A stretch of DNA of 35,060 bases from positions 1 through 35,060 of the forward strand of contig CALDUL010000031.1 in assembly GCA_937923575.1 (NCBI GenBank). The letters are read 5' to 3'. Below the pieces are notes generated by a model, which was given only the letters and a program-made list of their open reading frames with translations, was not told where the DNA came from and searched no databases. Below are positions 8,555-17,018 of the stretch, one piece after another. Source of the stretch: an uncultured Algimonas sp. (lineage in GTDB: Bacteria; Pseudomonadota; Alphaproteobacteria; Caulobacterales; Maricaulaceae). Numbering within the stretch: position 1 is the stretch's first letter; each line of letters opens with the position of its first letter. A program made the position numbers and the translations under genes.

Positions 8555-9777
8555 CCGATCCGACGCCGCTCTACATGCTCGTGCTCTCAGCGTTGCTCTG
8601 CGCGGCAGTGTTCTACCATGTGCGCGACGGTGCGCGCAGACGGGTTTTTCTTGCCGGGCAACGCCCGCACTCGCGGTCCCGCTATCACGGCGCATTGGCC
8701 GCCTGCGCGGCGGCGGCGGCCTGCTCGGTCGTCTACGGCGTAGGTCTCGCGCTCCGGCCTGCCGGAGATGTCCTGTTCGACGCAGGCTGGATGGCGGCGA
8801 CGGGGCTGCTCGGCTGGCTCGCCGGATGGATGGTCAGCCGCCGCAGCACGATGGCCTTCCGCGCCCGCCCGCATGTGGAGCGCATTGTGCGTATCGCGCT
8901 GGCCGCGCTCTCGACCCTGGCCGTGCTGGTCACTCTGGGCATCGTCGCGTCGCTTTTGTTCGAGGCACTATTGTTCTTCGGCGATGTGTCGATTGTGGAG
9001 TTCATCTTCGGCACGCAATGGTCGCCCCAGACCGCGATCCGCGAAGGCCAGGCCGGACAGTCGGGCGCGTTCGGGGCTGTGCCGGTTATGGCGGGCACGC
9101 TGCTGATCACCGCGATTGCGCTGCTGGTGGCTGTCCCGACCGGGCTGATGATCGCGATCTACCTCTCGGAATATGCGAGCCGCAGAACGCGTGCGCTGGT
9201 CAAGCCGATGACCGAAATTCTCGCCGGCATTCCGCCCGTCGTCTACGGTTTCTTCGCCCTGCTCAGTGTCGGCCCGGCGGTGCGCAGCCTGGCGGGCGCG
9301 CTCGGTGCCAATGTCCCGACACAGTCCGCACTGGCGGCGGGACTCGTCATGGGCATCATGATTATTCCACTGATCAGCTCATTGTCAGATGACGTCATCA
9401 ATGCCGTGCCGCAGAGCCTTCGTGACGGGTCATATGCGCTGGGTGCGACGCGTTCGGAAACCGTGCGCCGTGCCGTGCTGCCGTCCGCCCTGCCGGGCAT
9501 CGTCTCCGCAGTGCTGCTGGCCGTCAGCCGCGCCATTGGCGAGACCATGATCGTCGTCATGGCCGCTGGACGCGGGGCGACGCTCTCCGCCAACCCGCTG
9601 GATAGCGTAACAACGGTGACGGTGCAGATCGTCGCGCTGCTCACGGGCGATCAGGTGTTTGATAGTTCCAAGACCCGCGCCGCCTTCGCCCTCGGCCTGA
9701 TGCTGTTCGCGCTGACGCTGATCCTCAACGTCGTCGCGCTGATCGTCGTGCGCCGTTATAAGGAGCGCTACGCATGA
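8551..9777 (+). CDS. pstC: Phosphate ABC transporter permease PstC
   Basis: An inner-membrane permease subunit of 408 residues, about 90 longer than E. coli PstC. The extra N-terminal part holds additional hydrophobic segments (residues 5-22, 45-65 and 72-90), as is common in alphaproteobacterial PstC. The core has the PstC-like FIFGTQWSP segment, the substrate-path region 'AGIPPVVYGFFALL', and the cytoplasmic EAA-type coupling loop YALGATRSETVRRAVLP around residues 293-310, followed by 'SRAIGETMIVVMAAG'. It starts with GTG inside the pstS stop and overlaps pstA by ATGA, so translation is probably coupled along the operon. Confidence 0.94.
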   Translation: MTDPTPLYMLVLSALLCAAVFYHVRDGARRRVFLAGQRPHSRSRYHGALAACAAAAACSVVYGVGLALRPAGDVLFDAGWMAATGLLGWLAGWMVSRRSTMAFRARPHVERIVRIALAALSTLAVLVTLGIVASLLFEALLFFGDVSIVEFIFGTQWSPQTAIREGQAGQSGAFGAVPVMAGTLLITAIALLVAVPTGLMIAIYLSEYASRRTRALVKPMTEILAGIPPVVYGFFALLSVGPAVRSLAGALGANVPTQSALAAGLVMGIMIIPLISSLSDDVINAVPQSLRDGSYALGATRSETVRRAVLPSALPGIVSAVLLAVSRAIGETMIVVMAAGRGATLSANPLDSVTTVTVQIVALLTGDQVFDSSKTRAAFALGLMLFALTLILNVVALIVVRRYKERYA

Positions 9778-10874
9778 GCCGCGCGCTCGCCCGCCGCAAA
9801 CGCGCGGAAGCGCGCTTCCGCCTCATGGGCCGGGCCGCAATCGCCTTTGCGCTGCTGGCGCTGGTCTGGGTAATCGGCTCGGTGCTGGTCATGGGCGCAG
9901 GCGCGCTGACCCATCACCGCGTCGAGGTGAGCGCGATGGAGCTGGTCGATCCCGCATTGGTGTCCGCAAGCGATCTTGGCGCGCAACAGCGGCGCAGCGA
10001 TTTTCAAGACGGCACTCAAAGCGTGCTCGCCACGGCGCGGCTAGATCAATATCTGAAGGGCCGCGATGTTGTGCTCAGCGCGGAACAGGTGGCGACGGTC
10101 GAGCGCTGGCGCGAGCAGGGCCGCATCTCGCGCGGGTTCAACACCACGCTTTTCACCCGACCGGACTCGCGCGATGCGGAACGCGCAGGGCTGAAGACTG
10201 CTCTGTTCGGCTCCCTAATCATGCTCGCGCTCGCCGCCGCTCTGGCGCTGCCGCTCGGCATAGCAACGGCCGTCTATCTCGACAGCTTTGCACCGCGCCG
10301 CGGCTGGGGCGGGCGGCTGACGCGGGCGCTGGAAGTGAACATCAACAATCTCGCCGCCGTGCCCTCTATCGTCTTCGGTCTGCTGGGACTGGCCGTCTTC
10401 ATCAATCTCGTGGGGCTAGCGCGGTCGATCGCCTTGGTCGGCGGGCTGGTGCTGGCGCTTCGCATGTTCCCGACGATCGTCATCGCCAGCCGCGCTGCGC
10501 TGGAATCAGTCCCGCCGCGCATCACCGACGGTGCGCTCTGCCTGGGGGCTTCGCCGGTGCAGGTCGTCTTCGGGACCAAGCTGCCCATGGCCGGACCGGG
10601 CATTCTCACCGGCTCGATCTTGGGCCTTGCCCAGGCGCTGGGGGAAACCGCGCCGCTGCTGCTGATCGGCATGATCGCCTTCATGACCGAAGCGCCGGCG
10701 GGGCTCACTGATCCCGCCACCTCCCTGCCGGTGCAGGTCTTCCTCTGGTCGGACGGGGCGGAGACAGCCTGGTCGGAGCGCACGGCGGCTGCGATCCTCG
10801 TGCTGCTCGGACTACTTCTCCTCATCAACGGCGCGGCGACAGCCTTGCGCGCCAGACTGGACCACCGCCGATGA
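9774..10874 (+). CDS. pstA: Phosphate ABC transporter permease PstA
   Basis: The second permease subunit, 366 residues. The N-terminal 130 residues contain one membrane helix and a soluble stretch ([20 protein letters not shown]), matching the DUF3333-type extension found in alphaproteobacterial PstA. The transporter core follows from about residue 140, with '[21 protein letters not shown]' and the coupling loop [17 protein letters not shown] near residues 255-271, then '[14 protein letters not shown]', which is diagnostic of PstA. It overlaps pstC and pstB by four bases on each side. It works with PstC as the channel, energised by PstB. Confidence 0.94.
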   Translation: MSRALARRKRAEARFRLMGRAAIAFALLALVWVIGSVLVMGAGALTHHRVEVSAMELVDPALVSASDLGAQQRRSDFQDGTQSVLATARLDQYLKGRDVVLSAEQVATVERWREQGRISRGFNTTLFTRPDSRDAERAGLKTALFGSLIMLALAAALALPLGIATAVYLDSFAPRRGWGGRLTRALEVNINNLAAVPSIVFGLLGLAVFINLVGLARSIALVGGLVLALRMFPTIVIASRAALESVPPRITDGALCLGASPVQVVFGTKLPMAGPGILTGSILGLAQALGETAPLLLIGMIAFMTEAPAGLTDPATSLPVQVFLWSDGAETAWSERTAAAILVLLGLLLLINGAATALRARLDHRR

Positions 10875-11650
10875 CAAATCATTCCCTCGAGCGTGAGCCG
10901 AAGTTTCGCTGCCGTTCGGTGTCTGTGCATTACGGCAGCTTTCAAGCGCTGCACGATGTCGACATCGATATCATGGATCGGGGCGTGACGGCGCTGATCG
11001 GGCCGAGCGGCTGCGGAAAGTCGACCCTGCTGCGGGTGTTCAACCGCATGAACGACACCATCGCCAATGCGCGCGTCACGGGCTCGGTCACCATGGACGG
11101 GCAGGATATTCTCGGCGGCGATATCGATCCCGTCAGCTTGCGCGCGCGCGTCGGCATGGTCTTCCAGACGCCCGTGCCCTTTCCGAAGAGCATCTATGAC
11201 AATGTCGCCTATGGTCCGCGCCTGCATGGCCTTGCGCGCACACGGGCGGAGCTCGACGCCGTGGTGGAAAACAGTCTGCGCCGCGCGGGACTGTGGGACG
11301 AGGTCAGTGACCGCCTGTCCATGCCCGGCACGGGTCTGTCGGGCGGTCAGCAGCAGCGCCTCGTGCTCGCTCGCGCAATCGCCGTCGATCCCGAAGTCAT
11401 CCTGATGGACGAACCCGCCAGCTCGCTCGACCCCATCGCCACGGCGCGGCTGGAAGCGCTCATCGAAGCGCTGAAGGCGCGCTACTGCATCATCATCGTG
11501 ACCCACAGCATGGCGCAGGCTGCCCGGATTTCCGACCGCACGGCGTTCCTGCATCAGGGCCGGTTGATCGAATATGATGCAACGGAACGACTGTTCACGA
11601 ACCCGGGGGATGTACGCACGCAGGACTACATCACAGGGCGATTTGGCTGA
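10871..11650 (+). CDS. pstB: Phosphate ABC transporter ATPase PstB
   Basis: A 259-residue ATPase of the normal PstB length. It has Walker [10 protein letters not shown] (44-52), the PstB-specific [19 protein letters not shown] segment around the Q loop (98-115), ABC signature LSGGQ (156-160), Walker B VILMDEP (176-182), and the switch histidine in VTHSM. It hydrolyses ATP to drive phosphate import through PstC/PstA. It is the last gene of the operon: no phoU or phoB follows, and the next gene is convergent. In many relatives phoU and phoB follow pstB, so their absence here means the signalling part is encoded elsewhere. Confidence 0.96.
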   Translation: MTNHSLEREPKFRCRSVSVHYGSFQALHDVDIDIMDRGVTALIGPSGCGKSTLLRVFNRMNDTIANARVTGSVTMDGQDILGGDIDPVSLRARVGMVFQTPVPFPKSIYDNVAYGPRLHGLARTRAELDAVVENSLRRAGLWDEVSDRLSMPGTGLSGGQQQRLVLARAIAVDPEVILMDEPASSLDPIATARLEALIEALKARYCIIIVTHSMAQAARISDRTAFLHQGRLIEYDATERLFTNPGDVRTQDYITGRFG

Positions 11651-11678
11651 CCGCGGAAAGGCCCGGGGTGAGGGGGCT

Positions 11679-12650
11679 TTAGGGTTTTACACTCCGGCTC
11701 CGCGCCGCCGCATAGACGGCATCCACCGCCGCCTGCTGCGCGACCGCTTCAGCGCCACCCGTCAGCGGCGCGCCGCCCATGCGCAGGCACGCGATGAGAT
11801 GCCCGAGTTGCGCGTCATAGGTCGCGACCTCGGCCCAGCGCGGCTCGGTCATCTCCCCGTCAGGGCCACGGATCGTGCCGCCCAGATGCGGGTGCACCAT
11901 ATTGTCGAACCGGATCGTCCCGCCCGCGCCTGTTGCCTCGAACCAGATCTCGCGCGTCACGCCCGCGCACATGTCCGAGCTGACCTCCGCCGTCAGACCG
12001 TCGCCGAAGTCGAGCTGAGCGACCATGCGCGTGTCCACGCCGGTCTCGTGCCAGACGGCCTCTGCGCGCGTGACCGCAGGCTCCCGCCCGGCCGCCCACC
12101 GCGCAACGGATAGCGGATAGATGCCCAGATCGTTGAACCCGCCGCCGCCCAGCTCCGGCACATAGCGCAGCTGTCCCGGCGCAAATGGGATCGCGGCGTG
12201 AAACCGACCGACCATGTGAGTCAGCGGGCGGATGCGGTCGAGCTGCCGCAGAAAGATCGCCATGGCGGGGTGGTAGCGATGGTGCATCGCCTCCATCACC
12301 ACGCCGGGCAGGCTCGCCATTTCGCGCGCCTCATCCGCGCTCATAGCAAAGGGTTTTTCGATCAGCTGAACCTTACCCATGCAGGCCCGCGCGGTCTGCA
12401 GATGCAGCGCGGGTGGCAGGGCGTTGTAGATAATGTCGACGTCCGCCCGCGCGCCCATCTCCGCATAGCTGTCGATGACGTCGATCTCGCCCAGCCCGTG
12501 TTCGCGCGCATAAGCCCGCCCCCGCTCCACATCACGGCAAGCGAGCGCCGTGATACGACAATCCTCGCGGCGCGAGGCAGGCGCGATGATCGCCTTACGA
12601 GCAATGCGCGACGCACCGAGTAGGCCGATGGTGTAGGTCGGGCGGCTCAC
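11679..12650 (-). CDS. Gfo/Idh/MocA-family oxidoreductase
   Basis: A 323-residue NAD(P)-dependent dehydrogenase. The N-terminal Rossmann fold starts with IGLLGASRIA (residues 8-17). The family motif EKPFA, with the catalytic-site lysine, is at 98-102. The C-terminal substrate domain has GGGGFNDLGIYPL (168-180), the usual position of the catalytic Asp/His-Tyr cluster. The family oxidises sugars, inositols or related compounds, and the substrate cannot be read from the sequence. The start is GTG, placed directly after the TAG of the upstream unknown gene, so it is the last gene of a three-gene minus-strand operon with an ABC ATPase. Confidence 0.88.
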   Translation of the reverse strand: MSRPTYTIGLLGASRIARKAIIAPASRREDCRITALACRDVERGRAYAREHGLGEIDVIDSYAEMGARADVDIIYNALPPALHLQTARACMGKVQLIEKPFAMSADEAREMASLPGVVMEAMHHRYHPAMAIFLRQLDRIRPLTHMVGRFHAAIPFAPGQLRYVPELGGGGFNDLGIYPLSVARWAAGREPAVTRAEAVWHETGVDTRMVAQLDFGDGLTAEVSSDMCAGVTREIWFEATGAGGTIRFDNMVHPHLGGTIRGPDGEMTEPRWAEVATYDAQLGHLIACLRMGGAPLTGGAEAVAQQAAVDAVYAAARSRSVKP

Positions 12651-13175
12651 CTAGGTATTCTCGGGCACGAAGACGATGCGGTAGCGCTCCAGATCAGTAC
12701 GTGCTGCCAATTTGGCATCGCTTAATTCCGGCCACATGCCGTCGGGTTCGACAGGCTCTGGCTCTGTTCCAAGGTTGGACGCGCAAACATGGACGTCGTA
12801 GCGGCCGACCGGGAGGTCCATGCGAAGTCTGTGAGAGGCCCCCGTCGTTTCCCAAATTTGTGCGTCGCCGGTCTCGCAGGAGAATAGGAAATGAATGACG
12901 CGGTCAAAATTTTCGAGATGCGGCGCCTGCTCGGATAGCTCGATTGTCACCCAGTGATTTTGATACTGTGATTGCGTTCCGATCATGCGGTAGCGCGGAT
13001 TGCCCGCATGACCGCGTTTCGTTGTCTCCTTGGTCCAGTTCTCGGTGTCGAGGTCGAAGTCAGCGTCCGGCCCGTCGAGCAGGTGGAACTGGTGATAGTC
13101 GGCGAAGATGCGTCCCTCGTGCCGCTCCGGTAGGGGCCGAGCTGCCGACCGCTTGCGTCGAAACCAGCCCAGCAT
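12651..13175 (-). CDS. Conserved-looking protein of unknown function
   Basis: A 174-residue soluble protein with no signal peptide. It starts MLGWFRRKRSAARPLPERHEG and then has an apparently beta-rich domain: 'FADYHQFHLLDG', 'ENWTKETTKRG', 'RYRMIGTQSQYQNHWVTIEL', 'FDRVIHFLFSC', 'RLRMDLPVGRYDVHVCASNL' and a C-terminal 'LERYRIVFVPE'. This arrangement (WT-x-E...G, a central beta hairpin with 'FDRV', then 'PVGRYDVHV' and 'YRIVFVPE') recalls small beta-sandwich proteins of the ComJ/immunity-protein type, but I cannot assign it. Its ATG touches the stop of the ABC ATPase and its stop touches the oxidoreductase start, so the three genes are co-transcribed. Confidence 0.8.
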   Translation of the reverse strand: MLGWFRRKRSAARPLPERHEGRIFADYHQFHLLDGPDADFDLDTENWTKETTKRGHAGNPRYRMIGTQSQYQNHWVTIELSEQAPHLENFDRVIHFLFSCETGDAQIWETTGASHRLRMDLPVGRYDVHVCASNLGTEPEPVEPDGMWPELSDAKLAARTDLERYRIVFVPENT

Positions 13176-14150
13176 CTACGCCGCCGCGTCCGCCCCGTAG
13201 GTCAGCTGCAGGAAGACGTCTTCGAGGTCCGGCTGGTCGGTGCGGAGATCGGCGATAGAGAGCCCGGCCTCTTTCACGCGGCCGAGCAGGCCCGTGACCG
13301 AGTCGACGCCTTTTTGGTAGGTAATGATGAGATTGCCGTCCTCCACCTTGGCGTCGAGACCCGACAGTTCGGCTGGCACGACGGTAATATCGGTGGTCGG
13401 CGTGATGACCAGCATGCGGCGGTCCATGCGAGAGAGCAGTGAGCTCTTGGACTCATTCGCCACGATACGCCCCTGGTGAATGATCGCAATCTGGTCGCAG
13501 AGCGCTTCGGCTTCTTCGAGATAATGCGTGGTCAGGATCACGGTCGTGCCGCGCGCATGCAGCACTTGCACATAGTCCCAGAGCTGGCGACGCAGCTCGA
13601 TGTCGACGCCGGCGGTTGGCTCGTCGAGGATCAGCACGGGCGGATTATGCACCAAGGCCTTGGCGATCAACAGGCGGCGCTTCATCCCGCCGGAGAGCTG
13701 CCGCACATAGGCGTCGCGCTTGTCCATCAGGCCGAGAGCTTCGAGGATTTCCTCCGATCGTCGCTCAGACTTCGGCACGCCGTAATAGCCGGCTTGCAGC
13801 TCCAGCGCTTGCATCGGCGTGAAGAAGACATCCATCGCGATTTCCTGCGGCACGATGCCGATGGAACTGCGCGCGGCGCGGGTCTGCGTCGTGATGTCGT
13901 GGCCGCAGATGCGCGCCACGCCCGACGTCTTGTTCACCAGGCCAGCCAGAATATTGATCATGGACGATTTGCCCGCACCATTGGGGCCGAGCAGGCCGAA
14001 GATGGAGCCGCGGGGAATGACGAGATCGACAGCGTGCAGCGCTGTCTTGGCGGGGGCCTTCTTGGTCGCGGCATAGGTCTTGGTCAAACCGATCAACTCA
14101 ACCGCAGGCGCGAGTTGTTGAGGCTGGTCTGTCATTGCGCTTGTCTCCAT
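13176..14150 (-). CDS. ABC transporter ATP-binding protein (DrrA/NodI/CcmA type)
   Basis: A 324-residue ATPase with Walker A GPNGAGKSS (55-63), Q loop in IVPQE, signature LSGGM (152-156), Walker B plus D loop VLILDEPTAGVD (172-183), and the switch histidine in TTHYLEEAEALCD. The C-terminal 80 residues carry the regulatory extension typical of drug/polysaccharide exporter ATPases of the ABC-2 class, ending 'DQPDLEDVFLQLT'. These ATPases need a separate ABC-2 permease, and none is encoded in the operon or in the window. Two starts are possible, 14150 and 14135; both have GGAG upstream. First gene of the operon. Confidence 0.9.
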   Translation of the reverse strand: METSAMTDQPQQLAPAVELIGLTKTYAATKKAPAKTALHAVDLVIPRGSIFGLLGPNGAGKSSMINILAGLVNKTSGVARICGHDITTQTRAARSSIGIVPQEIAMDVFFTPMQALELQAGYYGVPKSERRSEEILEALGLMDKRDAYVRQLSGGMKRRLLIAKALVHNPPVLILDEPTAGVDIELRRQLWDYVQVLHARGTTVILTTHYLEEAEALCDQIAIIHQGRIVANESKSSLLSRMDRRMLVITPTTDITVVPAELSGLDAKVEDGNLIITYQKGVDSVTGLLGRVKEAGLSIADLRTDQPDLEDVFLQLTYGADAAA

Positions 14151-14201
14151 ATCGCGCTCCGCTTAGACCGCCCACCTGAGCTTCACAACGGATTGAACGA
14201 C

Positions 14202-14402
14202 ATGGCCGACAAGTCTCTCCCCGCCACCGCAGACCCCTCCCAAGACGGAGACGAGCGCGTCGTGGTCGCGACGAAATACGTCAAATGCGACGGCGGCGGC
14301 GGCGCGCTGGGCCATCCCGTCTCCTGGATGGATATGGGTGAGGAGGACCACGTCGTCTGCAAATATTGCGACCGCGAGTTTGTGCTGGCCGCAAGCGCAT
14401 GA
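14202..14402 (+). CDS. zf-CHCC zinc-finger protein
   Basis: A 66-residue protein. The C-terminal half carries the zf-CHCC pattern: VKCDGGGGALGHP (Cys and His) followed after a short loop by VVCKYCDREFVL (two Cys). This domain is shared with the mitochondrial complex I subunit NDUFS6 and is common as a short stand-alone protein in alphaproteobacteria. It probably binds one zinc ion. Its exact role in bacteria is not clear. The stop overlaps the mtnP start by ATGA, so the two are translated together. The upstream neighbour on the other strand is the ABC ATPase. Confidence 0.9.
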   Translation: MADKSLPATADPSQDGDERVVVATKYVKCDGGGGALGHPVSWMDMGEEDHVVCKYCDREFVLAASA

Positions 14403-15292
14403 GCTGGACCCTAGGCATCCTCGGCGGCTCCGGCCTCTATGACATCGACGGGCTGGAAAAGCGTGAGTGGGTGCGCATCGACACGCCGTGGGGCGAGACG
14501 AGTGATGAGATCCTGTTCGCCGAACTGAACGGTGTGCGCCTGCGCTTTCTTCCGCGTCACGGGCGCGGTCACGCGCTGTCGCCAAGCTCGGTCAATTACC
14601 GCGCCAATATTGACGCGCTGAAGCGAGCGGGTTGCACGGATGTGCTGTCGATCAGCGCCGTGGGCAGCCTGCAGGAGGCCTTTGCCCCCGGCGACTTCGT
14701 GGCGGTCAATCAGTTCATCGACCGGACGCATGAGCGCGAGAGCAGTTTCTTCGGTCCCGGCTGCGTCGCCCATGTCAGCGTGGCGGACCCGGTCTGCGCG
14801 CGGCTGTCGGGACTGGCGGCCGACGCGGCGCAAAGCGCGGGCGCGCATGTGCACCGCCCGAAGGACGGCGAGCATCTGACCTATCTCGCCATAGAGGGCC
14901 CGCAGTTCTCGACGAAAGCGGAGAGCGCAATCTATCGCAGCTGGGGCGCGGACGTCATCGGCATGACCAACATGCCCGAAGCCAAGCTCGCTCGCGAAGC
15001 GGAGCTGCCTTACGCCACCCTCGCCATGGTGACGGATTACGACTGCTGGCACCCCGACCACGCCAGCGTCGACGTGGCCAGCGTGATCGCCGTGCTGCAG
15101 GAGAATGCGGCCAAGGCGGCAGGCGCGGTGAGGGCGCTGTGCGAAACGCTTGGCGGAACAACCCGCACGCCGTGCCCCAGCGGGATCGAGACTGTGCTGG
15201 ACGTCGCGATGATCACTGCGCCGGACGCGCGCGACGCCGCCGTGATGCGCAAGCTGGATGCGGTCGCCGGGCGGGTATTGAGCGACGAATAG
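14399..15292 (+). CDS. mtnP: S-methyl-5'-thioadenosine phosphorylase
   Basis: A 297-residue enzyme that splits methylthioadenosine with phosphate into adenine and methylthioribose-1-phosphate, in the methionine/polyamine salvage route. The phosphate-binding GGSGLYDIDGL is at the N-terminus. It is followed by LPRHGRGHALSPSSVNYRAN, 'AVGSLQEAFAPGDFVAVNQFIDRT', 'GPQFSTKAES' and the purine-site segment 'GMTNMPEAKLAREAELPYA' with 'TDYDCWH'. The MTAP-type 'SPSSVNYRAN' and 'PQFSTKAE' distinguish it from purine nucleoside phosphorylase, although the two are close relatives. The start chosen is the ATG overlapping the zf-CHCC stop. The rest of the methionine salvage pathway is not nearby. Confidence 0.93.
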   Translation: MSWTLGILGGSGLYDIDGLEKREWVRIDTPWGETSDEILFAELNGVRLRFLPRHGRGHALSPSSVNYRANIDALKRAGCTDVLSISAVGSLQEAFAPGDFVAVNQFIDRTHERESSFFGPGCVAHVSVADPVCARLSGLAADAAQSAGAHVHRPKDGEHLTYLAIEGPQFSTKAESAIYRSWGADVIGMTNMPEAKLAREAELPYATLAMVTDYDCWHPDHASVDVASVIAVLQENAAKAAGAVRALCETLGGTTRTPCPSGIETVLDVAMITAPDARDAAVMRKLDAVAGRVLSDE

Positions 15293-15315
15293 CGCTCCAC
15301 CTCCTGCCCGGTGCT

Positions 15316-16368
15316 TCAACCCACCCGGTTCACATGCCCCATCTTCCGGCCTGGACGTATGTCCGCCTTGCCGTAGAGATGCAGATGCGTGTTCGGCCCG
15401 CGGGCCAGTGTGTCCCAGTCGTCCACATCATCGCCGATCAGGTTGGTCATGACGACGGCCCGCTTCGGCGCGGCCGATCCCAGCGGCCACCCCGCAACGG
15501 CGCGGATGTGCTGTTCGAACTGATCGGTGCAGCCCGCGTCCTGTGTCCAGTGGCCGCTATTGTGCACCCGCGGCGCGATTTCGTTGACCAGCAGGCCGTC
15601 CGGCGTGTCGAAAAACTCCACACCCATCACGCCAACATAGTCGAGCGCGTCCAATATGGTCCGCGCCGCCTCGCCCGCGCTGCCGTCGTCACCGGATGCG
15701 GGGGCATGGCTGCTGTGCAAGATGTGGTGGCGGTGTTCATTCTCGGTCAGCGGATAGGCCGCGACTTGGCCGTCTGCGCCGCGCGCGGCCACGACCGAGA
15801 CTTCGCGCGAAAATTCGATGAGTGATTCCAGGATCAGCGGCACGCCGCCGAGGCGTTCCCACGCCGCCGTCAGATCGTCGTCTGACCGGATCATCGCCTG
15901 GCCCTTGCCGTCATAGCCGCCGCGGCGTGTCTTCAACACGCCGCGTCCGCCCATGGACTGCAGCGCGTCGCGCAAGCCCTGCTCGCTATCGACAGCGGCG
16001 AAATCGGCCGTTCGTAGTCCTGTGTCTCGCAGGAAGGTCTTCTCGATCAATCGGTCCTGTGCGGTCTGCAGCGCGCGAATATTCGGCGCGACCGTGCGGC
16101 CCTTGGCGGCGGCTTCAACAGCAGCGACGGGGATCGACTCCCACTCATAGGTGATGACGTCGCATTCGCTCCCGAAACGCGCCAGCGCGCGCAGGTCAGA
16201 CCAGTCGCTGATCGTGTGGGCATGGGCGACCTGCATGGCCGGATCGTCGATATCGGTGCCGTAGATATGGGTGCGCAGGCCGAGCCGTGCGGCGGCAAGG
16301 GCGAGCATTCGGCCGAGCTGGCCGGAGCCGAGAATGCCGATGGTGGAGCCGGGCGGCAGGGCGGTCAT
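15316..16368 (-). CDS. purK: N5-carboxyaminoimidazole ribonucleotide synthase
   Basis: A 350-residue ATP-grasp enzyme that uses ATP and bicarbonate to convert AIR to N5-CAIR in purine synthesis. GILGSGQLGRM (11-21) is the PurK N-terminal signature. The ATP-grasp core includes 'GRGVLKTRRGGYDGKGQ', 'LILESLIEFSREVSVVAARG', 'VGVMGVEFF' and 'VNEIAPRVHNSGHWTQDAG', the last being the Mg/ATP site. It lies one base downstream of purE, the usual purEK arrangement, so its product is passed to PurE. The frame is open to 16422, but the ATG at 16368 gives the normal start. Confidence 0.96.
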   Translation of the reverse strand: MTALPPGSTIGILGSGQLGRMLALAAARLGLRTHIYGTDIDDPAMQVAHAHTISDWSDLRALARFGSECDVITYEWESIPVAAVEAAAKGRTVAPNIRALQTAQDRLIEKTFLRDTGLRTADFAAVDSEQGLRDALQSMGGRGVLKTRRGGYDGKGQAMIRSDDDLTAAWERLGGVPLILESLIEFSREVSVVAARGADGQVAAYPLTENEHRHHILHSSHAPASGDDGSAGEAARTILDALDYVGVMGVEFFDTPDGLLVNEIAPRVHNSGHWTQDAGCTDQFEQHIRAVAGWPLGSAAPKRAVVMTNLIGDDVDDWDTLARGPNTHLHLYGKADIRPGRKMGHVNRVG

Positions 16369-16369
16369 G

Positions 16370-16858
16370 CTAGCCTCGCGGATCGGTGCCGATGGCCGCC
16401 GTCTGCGCCGCGCGCCAATCATCGAGGCGCTTTGCGAGGTCAGTGTCGGTGAGAGCCAATATGCTCGCCGCCATCAGCCCGGCATTTTTCGCGCCCGACT
16501 TGCCAATGGCCAGCGTGCCCACGGGAATGCCGCCGGGCATCTGCGCGATCGACAGCAGGCTATCCATGCCGGACAGGGCGGCGGATTGCACCGGCACGCC
16601 GAGCACGGGCAGGCGGGTCATGGACGCGCACATGCCGGGCAGGTGGGCCGCGCCGCCCGCGCCCGCGATGATGACGTGATAGCCCGCCTCAACCGCGCCT
16701 TCGGAGAAATCCACCAGGCGCTTTGGCGTGCGGTGGGCCGAGATCACGGTGGCGTCGTAGTCCACCCCCAGCGCGTCGAGCACATCGGCCGCATGTTCCA
16801 TGGTCGGCCAATCGCTGGTCGAGCCCATGATGATGGCGACTTTTGTGGGTTCGGACAT
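16370..16858 (-). CDS. purE: N5-carboxyaminoimidazole ribonucleotide mutase
   Basis: A 162-residue class I PurE, which rearranges N5-CAIR to CAIR right after PurK. Key motifs are [10 protein letters not shown] (11-20), SAHRTPKR (40-47) with the active-site histidine at 42, and '[12 protein letters not shown]', all part of the CAIR site. [19 protein letters not shown] follows. First gene of purEK. The open frame runs upstream to 16975, but that extension has no protein-like character and crosses a 13-base tandem repeat; the ATG at 16858 fits the family. Confidence 0.96.
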   Translation of the reverse strand: MSEPTKVAIIMGSTSDWPTMEHAADVLDALGVDYDATVISAHRTPKRLVDFSEGAVEAGYHVIIAGAGGAAHLPGMCASMTRLPVLGVPVQSAALSGMDSLLSIAQMPGGIPVGTLAIGKSGAKNAGLMAASILALTDTDLAKRLDDWRAAQTAAIGTDPRG

Positions 16859-16875
16859 GGTGCGTTCCAACCGAG

Positions 16876-16901
16876 CGGTAAGGGCAGGCGGTAAGGGCAG
16901 G
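16876..16901. repeat. Perfect tandem repeat, 2 x 13 bp, in the purE leader
   Basis: The unit CGGTAAGGGCAGG occurs twice head to tail (16876-16888 and 16889-16901), 18 bases upstream of the purE start. It may be a simple slippage duplication or part of a promoter/leader element. Confidence 0.85.
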
Positions 16902-17018
16902 CGTCTAGCGAGCGAGGCGCGGGATTGCAAATGCGACCGCGACGTCGCCCCGATGTTCCTTCGCGTGCCTCGCACCCGCGTTAGCCCGGTCTTAACGGCC
17001 TGCCGTCAGAGGGTGTCC

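Noticed and set aside
14126-14143. CTGTCATTGCGCTTGTCT near the ABC ATPase start, resembling a Pho box
   Set aside because: The second unit is shifted by one base and does not match CTGTCAY. The first arises from the coding start of the gene on the other strand.
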